Shown: positions 8,322-15,847 of the stretch, one piece after another
Position numbering within the stretch: the first letter of the stretch is position 1
Layout of the letters: each line of letters starts with the position of its first letter
Notes under the pieces: generated by a model
What the model saw: only the letters and a program-made list of their open reading frames with translations
The model's database searches: none
Told to the model about the DNA's origin: nothing
Assembly: GCA_031375105.1 (NCBI GenBank)
Contig: JANMHJ010000012.1
Span: forward strand, 1 to 52,504
DNA length: 52,504 nt
DNA from: JANMDU01 sp031375105
GTDB taxonomy: Bacteria > Pseudomonadota > Gammaproteobacteria > Burkholderiales > Burkholderiaceae_C
Reading direction: 5' to 3'
Translations under genes and position numbers: made by a program

Positions 8322-9656
8322 TCAAGTCTGCACAAAGCGCAACGCCCACAGCGAAATCATCGGGAAAAAGAGCACCAAAAGCGCACGAATCGTGTCAGCC
8401 ATCAAGAAAGGCATCACGCCGCGATAGCTCTCTGCAATTGGCACCGCATCGCCTTTGGTTTTCGTCATGCTGTTGACGACATACACATTCAGCCCCACAG
8501 GCGGCGCGAGCATGCCAAAGCCCACCGTCATCAGCACCATGATGCCAAACCAAATGGCCGTGTATTCCTTGCTCATGCCGAAATCCAAGCCCATGATCAT
8601 CGGGAAGAAGATGGGAATGGTGAGCAAAATCATAGACAGCTCATCCATCACTGAGCCCAGCACCACATAAAACAGCATGATGCAGGCCACCACCATCACC
8701 GGCGACAAGCCCCAGCTTCCCACGACCTCAGCAAGTTGGCCGGGCACTTGTGTGAGCGCGAGAGCGGCATTCATGATGTCTGCGCCCAGGAAGATCAAGA
8801 AGATCATGGCCGAGCTTTCTGCGGTGGCGTAGAAGCAGCTCTTGAATTTTTCCCAATTCATTTCGCGCTTAAAAATGGCCGCCACGAAGGTGCAAAAAGC
8901 GCCGACAGCCGCACCTTCCGTGGGTGTGAACAAGCCGCCGTAAATGCCACCAAATACAACAACAAAAATCACAGCAATCGGCAAAATGCCAGAAAGTGCT
9001 TCGCTCATTTTTTGCTTGGCAATGTCGTTTTTCTCAGGCACATGGCCGGGCACAAAGCGCACATACAGCGCAATCGCAATCATGTAAGACAGCATCGCCA
9101 AAATGCCAGGCACCATCGCCGCCATGAAAAGCTTGGCAATGTTTTGCTCGGTGAGAATCGCATAGATCACGAGCGGCACAGAAGGGGGAATCAAAATGCC
9201 CAAAGTACCGCCTGCAGCCAACGTACCCGTCGTTAAACGGCCAGAATAGCCATGTTTGCGCATTTCATCGTAAGCCACGTTGGTGATGGTGGCTGCCGTG
9301 GCCACCGATGAGCCGCAGATCGCACCGAAGGCTGCACAGGCGAACACCGCAGCCATCGCCAGCCCGCCTTTGAAGCGCCCCATCACACCTGCGGCAAAAG
9401 CAAACAGCGCTTTGCTGATGCCGCCTTGTGTGGCGAAATGGCCCATCAAAATAAACAAGGGGATGACAGACAAATCGTAGCTCGCAAAGCGCGCATAAGC
9501 TTGAGAATTCAAGAAGCTGGCCAATGGGCCCCAACCGCGCTGGATCAAATAACCCGTGACACCAGCGACGAACATCGTGATGGCAATCGGCACGCGCAGC
9601 GCCATCAGCCCAAGCATCACGCCGAAAATCAAGAGTGCTAATTGAATACCGCTCAT
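8322..9656 (-). CDS. dctM: TRAP transporter large permease (DctM family)
   Basis: This 444-residue, highly hydrophobic protein is the sodium-coupled translocation subunit of a TRAP transporter. Typical DctM features include the N-terminal LALLIFGVMLGLMALRVPIAI, the GGTLGILIPPSVPLVIYAI loop, and PTEGAAVGAF in the second half. Its start overlaps the dctQ stop by four bases (ATGA type), so the two permease genes are translationally coupled. It should act with dctQ and dctP. Confidence 0.95.
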   Translation of the reverse strand: MSGIQLALLIFGVMLGLMALRVPIAITMFVAGVTGYLIQRGWGPLASFLNSQAYARFASYDLSVIPLFILMGHFATQGGISKALFAFAAGVMGRFKGGLAMAAVFACAAFGAICGSSVATAATITNVAYDEMRKHGYSGRLTTGTLAAGGTLGILIPPSVPLVIYAILTEQNIAKLFMAAMVPGILAMLSYMIAIALYVRFVPGHVPEKNDIAKQKMSEALSGILPIAVIFVVVFGGIYGGLFTPTEGAAVGAFCTFVAAIFKREMNWEKFKSCFYATAESSAMIFLIFLGADIMNAALALTQVPGQLAEVVGSWGLSPVMVVACIMLFYVVLGSVMDELSMILLTIPIFFPMIMGLDFGMSKEYTAIWFGIMVLMTVGFGMLAPPVGLNVYVVNSMTKTKGDAVPIAESYRGVMPFLMADTIRALLVLFFPMISLWALRFVQT

Positions 9657-10150
9657 ACTGCCAACTCCGGGTTAGATTCTTGGGTGTCCGCATCAGGGCC
9701 TTGGATCGCTTGCGCAAAGGCAATCACGGCAGCAAGAGCCAAGCCGGGCACGATGGCTGAATAAACAATCCATTCTGGAAAGCCGAGCATCATGGTGCCC
9801 GAATTCGATTTGAACGCGCTGATGCCGCCTAAAGTGGTGCGCCAAGCGAGCACGGCCATCACGATGCCGAGCGCAGTAGCGCCAAGGCGATCCAGCATGC
9901 TTTGTGTGGCAACGCTGGCATTTGCGGTGAAAAAATCCACAATGATGTTGCCGCGCTTGTATTGACACCAAGGCATGAAGAGGCCAACTGCCGCGCCGCA
10001 AGCCGCGCCCGACAATTCAAAATCCCCCGTGATGGCTTTGCCGAAAAAGTCTCGCCCGATCACGCTGGTGACGGTCATCAGCGTGATGAACACCATCAGT
10101 AAACCTGCAAAAATGGCACAGAATTTGGCCAATTGTCCCAAAATTTTCAT
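9653..10150 (-). CDS. dctQ: TRAP transporter small permease (DctQ family)
   Basis: This 165-residue protein has four predicted membrane helices and is the DctQ subunit that pairs with DctM. GRDFFGKAITGDFELS matches the family's conserved region after the first helix. An AGGAG-like site lies before the ATG at 10150. It follows the fumarylpyruvate hydrolase with only a copy of repeat M between, so transport and catabolism are probably one transcript. Confidence 0.92.
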   Translation of the reverse strand: MKILGQLAKFCAIFAGLLMVFITLMTVTSVIGRDFFGKAITGDFELSGAACGAAVGLFMPWCQYKRGNIIVDFFTANASVATQSMLDRLGATALGIVMAVLAWRTTLGGISAFKSNSGTMMLGFPEWIVYSAIVPGLALAAVIAFAQAIQGPDADTQESNPELAV

Positions 10151-10188
10151 GCAAAAGCTCCTTGGATGGTTGCAATCAATGCTACGAA

Positions 10189-10243
10189 TTTAGTAGCATC
10201 TAATGCATATTCTATGCCGGCAAAGTGCCAATTTTTCTTAAAA
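10189..10243 (-). repeat. Repeat M copy 2, between hydrolase and dctQ
   Basis: The hairpin end ATGCTACGAATTTAGTAGCA is followed by the degenerate middle and a lysine-codon-like A-rich end. It sits inside the operon, 6 bp from the hydrolase stop. Confidence 0.75.
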
Positions 10244-10248
10244 AGCGA

Positions 10249-10944
10249 TCAAATGACCTTGACGTGAAGATCCGGCAGCCCCGCCACTGTGCCGACCATC
10301 ACATCGCCGCTCACCACTGCACCCACGCCTTCAGGTGTGCCGGTATAAATCAAATCGCCAGGCTGCATATCCCAAGCAGCGGACAGGTATTCAATCGTCT
10401 CAGCCACGTTCCAAATCAGCTTGGCCACCGTGCTCTTTTGGCGATGCGCGCCATTCACCGTCACGGCCAGTTCAGCGTTGTTGATATCTCCGGCTTGCGC
10501 TACGGGCACGATGGGACCAATCGGCGCGGAATGGTCAAAGCCTTTGCCGATGCACCAAGGGCGACCGGCTTTTTTCATCTCGCCTTGCAAATCGCGGCGT
10601 GTCATGTCCAGGCCGACAGCGTAGCCAAAGATATGCTGGGCAGCATCGGCAGCTTTGATGTTTTTCCCGCCAGTGCCAATGGCCACCACCAGCTCAATTT
10701 CGTGGTGGAAATTTTTGGTGAGGCTGGGGTACGGAATGCTGCCCGTCTCTCCTGCGTTGACCACCACAATGGCGTTGGCTGGCTTCAAGAAGAAAAACGG
10801 TGGCTCGCGGCCTGTGAAGCCCATTTCTTTGGCGTGTTCTTCATAGTTGCGCCCCACGCAGTACACGCGGTTGACGGGGAAGCGCTCTGCGCGGCCCGCA
10901 ACGGGCACGCTGACCACGGCTGGCGGATTGAACACATAGCTCAT
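10249..10944 (-). CDS. nagK: Fumarylacetoacetate hydrolase family protein, probable fumarylpyruvate hydrolase
   Basis: This 231-residue FAH-fold enzyme is expected to split fumarylpyruvate (or maleylpyruvate) into pyruvate and the C4 acid at the end of gentisate breakdown. The conserved start of the catalytic core is VYCVGRNYEEHAKEMG, metal ligands follow in HHEIELVVAIG, and the C-terminus has DLIYTGTPEGVG. The ATG at 10944 overlaps the gentisate dioxygenase stop as ATGA and removes a spurious leader. The context of monooxygenase and dioxygenase supports the assignment. No maleylpyruvate isomerase gene is visible nearby, so the exact isomer used is open. Confidence 0.88.
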   Translation of the reverse strand: MSYVFNPPAVVSVPVAGRAERFPVNRVYCVGRNYEEHAKEMGFTGREPPFFFLKPANAIVVVNAGETGSIPYPSLTKNFHHEIELVVAIGTGGKNIKAADAAQHIFGYAVGLDMTRRDLQGEMKKAGRPWCIGKGFDHSAPIGPIVPVAQAGDINNAELAVTVNGAHRQKSTVAKLIWNVAETIEYLSAAWDMQPGDLIYTGTPEGVGAVVSGDVMVGTVAGLPDLHVKVI

Positions 10945-11996
10945 GAGGAAAACCTTTCTTCTTGATGAATGCCCAGCGCCTGTTGGATCGGGCGGTCTGA
11001 GTAACTGAACAGCACACAACCATCATTTGAATTCAAACGCAGAGTGTGCCACGAGGGGACGACAAAATGATCACGCGCGGTGAACGCAAACGCATAACTG
11101 CCATGATGCGATTCGATAAGCGCTTGGCCCGAACCTTCTACTGCGCTGAACACTGCACCATCCGTTTGCCGGTACGGCGCACCTTGAAAACCTTTGGGCA
11201 GCAGCTGCATGAAGGTCTGCATCGTGGGCATCGGGGAGCCGCCTGTGAGCGGGTTGGTGTAGCGCAGCTTGAAGCCGTCCCATGCGTCGAGCTTTTCTGT
11301 GCGCTCCAGCGTATGCAAGGCTTCGCGGGTGCGGGCATACGGGTAGCTGAAGATCGGGCTGGTGTTGCCAAATGGTGAGCCGCCTCGCACGGGGGCCATG
11401 TTGTGGCCATAGCTGGCGAAACTCGCGCCCTCAAGTTTGGTGACTTTTTGCGATGTATTGACATCGTTTTGCGCGAAGCCGGCATCAAAGAAGCGAATGG
11501 TGGGAATATCTAATCCATCTAGCCACACCATCGGCGCCAATCCTTCGTGCCCGTGATCATGCCAAGTCCATTTCGGCGTGATGATGAAATCGCCGGGGGT
11601 CATCATCGTCCGCTCGCCATCGACTGCCGTGTACGCACCCGAGCCTTCGACGATAAAACGCAGCGCACTTTGCGTGTGCCGATGGCTGGGCGCGACTTCG
11701 CCGGGCAGGATGAGCTGCAAGCCGGCATACAGCGATTGGGTGATGCACGATTGGCCGCGCAGCGCAGGATTCTCCAAAATCAACACCCGGCGAATCGCCT
11801 CTTCCGCTGTGATCGCCGCGCCTGCGCGCATGAGGAAAGGGCGCACTTCTTCGTATTTCCACAATGCAGGCAGGCAAGGCGTTTTCGGCTGCGGCGGCAC
11901 CAGCGCATGCAACACTTCCCACAGCGGCGTGAGATGGTGTGGCGACATGTCTTCGTAAAGTGTGGCACGGTCGGGATGGTGGGTTTTTGTGAGCAT
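10941..11996 (-). CDS. Gentisate 1,2-dioxygenase
   Basis: This bicupin iron enzyme of 351 residues cleaves the ring of gentisate to maleylpyruvate. The first cupin shows the metal-binding pattern PSHRHTQSALRFIVEGSG, followed by PGDFIITPKWTWHDHGHEG with further histidines. The YEDMSPHHLTPLWEVLHALV N-terminus is typical of the family. A TTG at 12011 would overlap the upstream monooxygenase stop; the ATG at 11996 gives the more usual N-terminus, but neither has a strong ribosome site. It lies between the hydroxylase and the hydrolase. Confidence 0.94.
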   Translation of the reverse strand: MLTKTHHPDRATLYEDMSPHHLTPLWEVLHALVPPQPKTPCLPALWKYEEVRPFLMRAGAAITAEEAIRRVLILENPALRGQSCITQSLYAGLQLILPGEVAPSHRHTQSALRFIVEGSGAYTAVDGERTMMTPGDFIITPKWTWHDHGHEGLAPMVWLDGLDIPTIRFFDAGFAQNDVNTSQKVTKLEGASFASYGHNMAPVRGGSPFGNTSPIFSYPYARTREALHTLERTEKLDAWDGFKLRYTNPLTGGSPMPTMQTFMQLLPKGFQGAPYRQTDGAVFSAVEGSGQALIESHHGSYAFAFTARDHFVVPSWHTLRLNSNDGCVLFSYSDRPIQQALGIHQEERFSS

Positions 11997-12007
11997 TTTG
12001 TAAGCTA

Positions 12008-13222
12008 TCAAAACAAGTTGTCCGGGTCAATGCCTTCATACATCCATTTCAAGCCTGCAAAGCCCGCGGCATCTTTGCCACCTTGGAAAATGCTGTTGCG
12101 CAGCTCCCGGGTCACGCCGCTGGCATGGTAAATGTCGCCGTAAAAACGTGCCGTGAGCTGCACGCGGGCGGTGCGCAAATAGCGCTTGTCTTGGTAAGCT
12201 AAAAATGCCTTTACAAAATCGCAGCCACCGTCATTTTTAAAATGCTCAATCGCTTTTCCGAGCACCACGGCATCTTCAATCGCTTGGCCTGCGCCTTGCG
12301 CGAGGTATTGCAGCATGGGATGCGCGGCATCGCCTAAGAGCGTCACGCGGCCCTGGCTCCAGTTTTTCACCGGCTCGCGGTCACACAGCACCCACATCTT
12401 CCAAAGGTTGATCTTGCCCATGAGCGCGCGCACCGTCGGGTGAGCATCAGCGAAGCGCTCGGTCAGCTCGCTGTTGTCGCCATAGGTATCCCAACCTTCG
12501 TCGTATTTGTTGCTGTGGAAGACGGCGACTAAATTGAACAGCTCCCCACGGCGCAGCGGGTACGTCACCAAATGAGTTTTCTCGCCGCCCCAGAGCTGCA
12601 CTTCATCGCTCCACAACTCAGGCGGCACATCCTCTTTCTTCAGTACAGCGCGATATGCGATATGTCCGCTCACGCGCGGCTTGCCATCGCCCACAATGGC
12701 TTCGCGGATGCCGCTCCACAAGCCATCCGCGCCGAGCAATGCAGCGCCTTGAAGGCACTCTCCGTTTTTCAGTGCGGCGATGACTTGCGAAGGATCTTGG
12801 GTAAACGAGGCTACGCCCGCATTCGTGCGCAGCGTGATGTTGCTCAAACTCTTGCAAGCCTCCAACAAAACATCATGCAAATCAGCGCGGTAAATCACAC
12901 CATACGCAAAGCCGCCATAAGCTGCCCGCGCTGCATCGCCCATCTGTACGCGCACCACCTGCTCTCCCGTGCGCACATCGCGCATGCCCATCGCGGGCGG
13001 GAAGTAGGCTACTTTGTTGATCTTCTCCGTCAGCCCCAAATACGCAAACATCCGGAAAATATTGGGGCCTAACTGAATGCCAGCGCCGATTTCGCCAAAT
13101 TCAGCCGCCTGCTCCAGCACCGTTACCTTGTGCCCTGCGCGACCCAATACGAAAGCCGCCGCCAAACCGCCAATGCCGCCGCCTGCGATCAATATGGGCA
13201 GCTCAAGGTGTGCAGATGTCAT
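12008..13222 (-). CDS. FAD-dependent monooxygenase, probable 3-hydroxybenzoate 6-hydroxylase
   Basis: This 404-residue group A flavoprotein monooxygenase has the nucleotide-binding LIAGGGIGGLAAAFVLGRAG at the N-terminus, the DG region LLGADGLWSGIRE in the middle, and RVTLLGDAAHPMLQYLAQGAGQ for FAD ribityl binding near residue 300. It is the first gene of an operon with gentisate dioxygenase and hydrolase, so it should hydroxylate 3-hydroxybenzoate (or salicylate) to gentisate with NAD(P)H and oxygen. The ATG at 13222 is preferred, since the longer frame only reads through the promoter region. A salicylate 5-hydroxylase of this fold cannot be excluded from sequence. Confidence 0.88.
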   Translation of the reverse strand: MTSAHLELPILIAGGGIGGLAAAFVLGRAGHKVTVLEQAAEFGEIGAGIQLGPNIFRMFAYLGLTEKINKVAYFPPAMGMRDVRTGEQVVRVQMGDAARAAYGGFAYGVIYRADLHDVLLEACKSLSNITLRTNAGVASFTQDPSQVIAALKNGECLQGAALLGADGLWSGIREAIVGDGKPRVSGHIAYRAVLKKEDVPPELWSDEVQLWGGEKTHLVTYPLRRGELFNLVAVFHSNKYDEGWDTYGDNSELTERFADAHPTVRALMGKINLWKMWVLCDREPVKNWSQGRVTLLGDAAHPMLQYLAQGAGQAIEDAVVLGKAIEHFKNDGGCDFVKAFLAYQDKRYLRTARVQLTARFYGDIYHASGVTRELRNSIFQGGKDAAGFAGLKWMYEGIDPDNLF

Positions 13223-13275
13223 GTTGAATGCCTCAAAGCGGTGTGCTTGCGTTGTTTTGAATCCTGATTTAATTG

Positions 13276-13287
13276 TATGTATACATA
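13276..13287. promoter_or_regulatory. Perfect 12-bp palindrome, candidate MarR operator
   Basis: TATGTATACATA lies in the 135-bp gap between the divergent monooxygenase and MarR genes. Length and position suit a MarR-type dimer binding site that could control both directions. No binding evidence exists here. Confidence 0.6.
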
Positions 13288-13357
13288 TCATCTGCATACT
13301 TAGTGATTACCCTAATCGTATGCGTGCTTACAATCACATCAGTTATTCATTTATTCA

Positions 13358-13786
13358 ATGCCCACTTCTTTTGACTTCACCCAAGCCCCTGGCTATTTAA
13401 TTCGCCGGGCGCACCAAACCTCCATGGCGATCTTTGCCGAGGAGTTGGGCAGCTTTGAGGTCACCGCTTTGCAATTTGCCATCCTGCAAGCCTTGGTCGA
13501 TGAGCCGGGTGCTGATCAAATTACGGTGGCGCAGCGCGTTGCGCTCGATGCCGCCACTTCGGGTTCGGTCATCTTGCGCCTAGAAGAACGCGGCTGGCTG
13601 CGCCGGGAAGCTTCGCCTACCGACAAACGGCGCAAGCTGCTTTGGCTCACGCAAGAGGGTGAAAAGCAAGCGCTCGACATGAAAAAACATGCCAAAAAAG
13701 TACAGCAACGCCTGCTCTCTTCGTTCTCGGAGTCAGAGCGCACGCAGTTCGTAGCGTTGCTCAAGCGCGTCAGTCATATCGAATGA
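13358..13786 (+). CDS. MarR-family transcriptional regulator
   Basis: The 142-residue winged-helix protein has the MarR layout: an N-terminal dimer helix (YLIRRAHQTSMAIFAEEL), a recognition region (ITVAQRVALDAATSGSVILR) and a wing with RREASPTDKRRKLLWLTQEG, which holds the conserved DxR. It is divergent from the gentisate operon across a 135-bp gap with a perfect palindrome. It is therefore probably the local repressor, released by the aromatic substrate or its CoA/gentisate product. The only assigned role is inference from position. Confidence 0.9.
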   Translation: MPTSFDFTQAPGYLIRRAHQTSMAIFAEELGSFEVTALQFAILQALVDEPGADQITVAQRVALDAATSGSVILRLEERGWLRREASPTDKRRKLLWLTQEGEKQALDMKKHAKKVQQRLLSSFSESERTQFVALLKRVSHIE

Positions 13787-13849
13787 TCCTGTGCTGCCAG
13801 CTGAGCAGCTTAAAATAGCCCCATGTTCAACAGCCTCTGGATGTACACC

Positions 13850-14344
13850 ATGAACCGCTGTCTTTTTGCGATGCTCACGCTTGGTTTGAGCACTTCTTTG
13901 TTGGCGCAGAGCCAAATGTCAGAGCCGCTGCCTGTCAATGAAGTCGTGCAGACGGGTGTGCCCGGCTTGCGTAAATTCCCTGACAAAGCATTGCGCGGCA
14001 AGATGAAGGTCGTGCAAGCGCCTGAAATTTTGATCGACGGCAAGCAAGAGCGCCTCTCGCCGGGTTCGCGCATTCGCGATCCTCAGCAGCGAATGGTCAT
14101 GTCAGCCAGCATCACGAATGTCGAGCTGATCGTCAATTTCGTGCGCAATTCGATGGGCGAAGTGCATGAAGTGTGGATTTTGAATGATGCTGAAATCAAG
14201 CAAAAGTTGAAAACCAACACGCCTGAGCGCAATTTCACTTTCGCTTCGGAAGAAGCTGCGCCCAAGCTAGACGATGGCAAAACGCCCTTTAACCAGTTGC
14301 CCAGCTTCGAGCAACTAGGTCGCCAACAGCCGCTCAAGCGCTGA
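13850..14344 (+). CDS. Conserved secreted hypothetical protein
   Basis: I do not recognise a named family. From the ATG at 13850 the protein has 164 residues with a signal peptide (MNRCLFAMLTLGLSTSLLAQ), cleavage probably after LLAQ or AQS. The mature part is basic and polar, with ALRGKMKVVQAPEILIDGK and a C-terminal stretch rich in P and Q. Starts at 13823 or 13841 would add a few residues before the signal. It lies just upstream of miaB in the same direction, with a repeat M copy between. A periplasmic location is inferred; function is unknown. Confidence 0.72.
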   Translation: MNRCLFAMLTLGLSTSLLAQSQMSEPLPVNEVVQTGVPGLRKFPDKALRGKMKVVQAPEILIDGKQERLSPGSRIRDPQQRMVMSASITNVELIVNFVRNSMGEVHEVWILNDAEIKQKLKTNTPERNFTFASEEAAPKLDDGKTPFNQLPSFEQLGRQQPLKR

Positions 14345-14376
14345 AGACGCTCTGCGCTTCCAATGAGCGCATTTAT

Positions 14377-14438
14377 TTAAGCCTTTTGAGCACTTTGCCG
14401 TTATAAAACGTGCGCAGAGTGCTATCAAATCAATAGTT
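14377..14438 (+). repeat. Repeat M copy 3, upstream of miaB
   Basis: This is a good copy. A TTTAAGCC end, the core CCGTTATAAAACGTGCGCAG and the hairpin GCTATCAAATCAATAG lie in the order typical of the family. It is about 25 bp before the miaB start, so it would be in the 5' leader of any miaB transcript made from further upstream. Confidence 0.88.
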
Positions 14439-14464
14439 ATTATTTTCCTCCATCCGAGCGTCTC

Positions 14465-15838
14465 ATGAGCAAAAAAGTATTTATCCGCACCTTTGGTTGC
14501 CAAATGAACGAGTACGACTCGAACAAGATGGTGGATGTGTTGCATGCCTCCGAAGGTTATGAAAAGACGGACAACGTAGACGAGGCCGATTTGGTGTTGT
14601 TCAACACTTGCTCGGTGCGCGAGAAAGCGCAAGAGAAGGTGTTTTCTGATCTGGGGCGCATCAAGCATTTGAAGGCCAAGGGCGTGAAGATTGGTGTGGG
14701 CGGCTGCGTGGCCAGCCAAGAGGGCGATGCGATCATCAAGCGTGCGCCGTATGTGGATGTGGTGTTTGGCCCGCAGACCTTGCATCGCCTGCCTGAGTTG
14801 CTCTCCAACCAGATGCGCACGAATAAATCGCAAGTCGATATCAGCTTCCCAGAGATTGAAAAGTTTGACCATTTGCCGCCTGCTCGCCGCGAAGGCGCGA
14901 GTGCGTTTGTGAGCATCATGGAAGGTTGCTCAAAATATTGCAGTTATTGCGTGGTGCCCTACACACGCGGTGAAGAGGTCAATCGCCCGCTGGATGATGT
15001 GCTGCTGGAAGTGGCGCAACTCGCTGGGCTGGGCGTTAAAGAGATCAATCTGCTTGGGCAAAACGTGAACGCTTATCGCGGCACGATGGGCAACACCACT
15101 GAGATTTGCGACTTTGCCACGCTGCTCGATTACGTGAGCGACATCCCCGGCATTGAGCGCATCCGCTACACAACGAGCCACCCGAATGAATTCACTTCCG
15201 CGCTGATTGAAGCCTATGCCAAGTTGCCAAAACTCGTGAGCCATTTGCATCTCCCTGTGCAGCATGGCTCAGACAAAATTTTGGCAGCGATGAAGCGCGG
15301 CTACACCAGCTTGCAATACAAAAGCACGATCCGCAAACTGCGTGCGATTCGCCCTGATTTGCCACTGTCCACCGATTTGATCATTGGCTTCCCGGGTGAA
15401 ACCGATGACGATCACGCCAAGACGATGAAGCTGATCGAAGACATGCGCTTCGACAACTCTTTTAGCTTCATCTTCAGCCCCCGACCCGGCACGCCCGCCG
15501 CTTCTCTTGAGGACGATACGCCACATGACGTCAAGCATCAGCGCTTGCTGCAAGTGCAAAAAGCGATCAACGACAACACGCATGCTTTCAGCAATGCGAT
15601 GGTCGGCACGACTGTGAAGATTTTGGTGGAAGGGCCTTCGCGCCAATCCAAAACCGATGCGCCCGAGCTCATGGGGCGCACCGAATGCAATCGCGTGATC
15701 AACTTTGCTTCTAGCGAGCAGGGCATGATACGTCTGCCCGGCCAGATCATCGAGATCGAAGTCAATCAACGCATGGGGTATTCATTGCGCGGGGAGTTGG
15801 CGCAGGCCGATGCGCCAGAGCTGGCGACCACAGATTGA
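14465..15838 (+). CDS. miaB: tRNA-2-methylthio-N6-dimethylallyladenosine synthase MiaB
   Basis: This radical-SAM enzyme adds the 2-methylthio group to i6A37 of tRNAs reading UNN codons. The N-terminal methylthiotransferase domain has TFGCQMNEYDS, NTCSVREKAQEK and GVGGCVASQEG cysteines for the auxiliary cluster. The radical-SAM motif is MEGCSKYCSYCVVPYTRG (CxxxCxxC), and a TRAM domain closes the protein. At 457 residues it is of usual length. It heads a plus-strand run with earP and efp, a translation-fidelity group. Confidence 0.97.
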   Translation: MSKKVFIRTFGCQMNEYDSNKMVDVLHASEGYEKTDNVDEADLVLFNTCSVREKAQEKVFSDLGRIKHLKAKGVKIGVGGCVASQEGDAIIKRAPYVDVVFGPQTLHRLPELLSNQMRTNKSQVDISFPEIEKFDHLPPARREGASAFVSIMEGCSKYCSYCVVPYTRGEEVNRPLDDVLLEVAQLAGLGVKEINLLGQNVNAYRGTMGNTTEICDFATLLDYVSDIPGIERIRYTTSHPNEFTSALIEAYAKLPKLVSHLHLPVQHGSDKILAAMKRGYTSLQYKSTIRKLRAIRPDLPLSTDLIIGFPGETDDDHAKTMKLIEDMRFDNSFSFIFSPRPGTPAASLEDDTPHDVKHQRLLQVQKAINDNTHAFSNAMVGTTVKILVEGPSRQSKTDAPELMGRTECNRVINFASSEQGMIRLPGQIIEIEVNQRMGYSLRGELAQADAPELATTD

Positions 15839-15847
15839 TGCCTTCTG

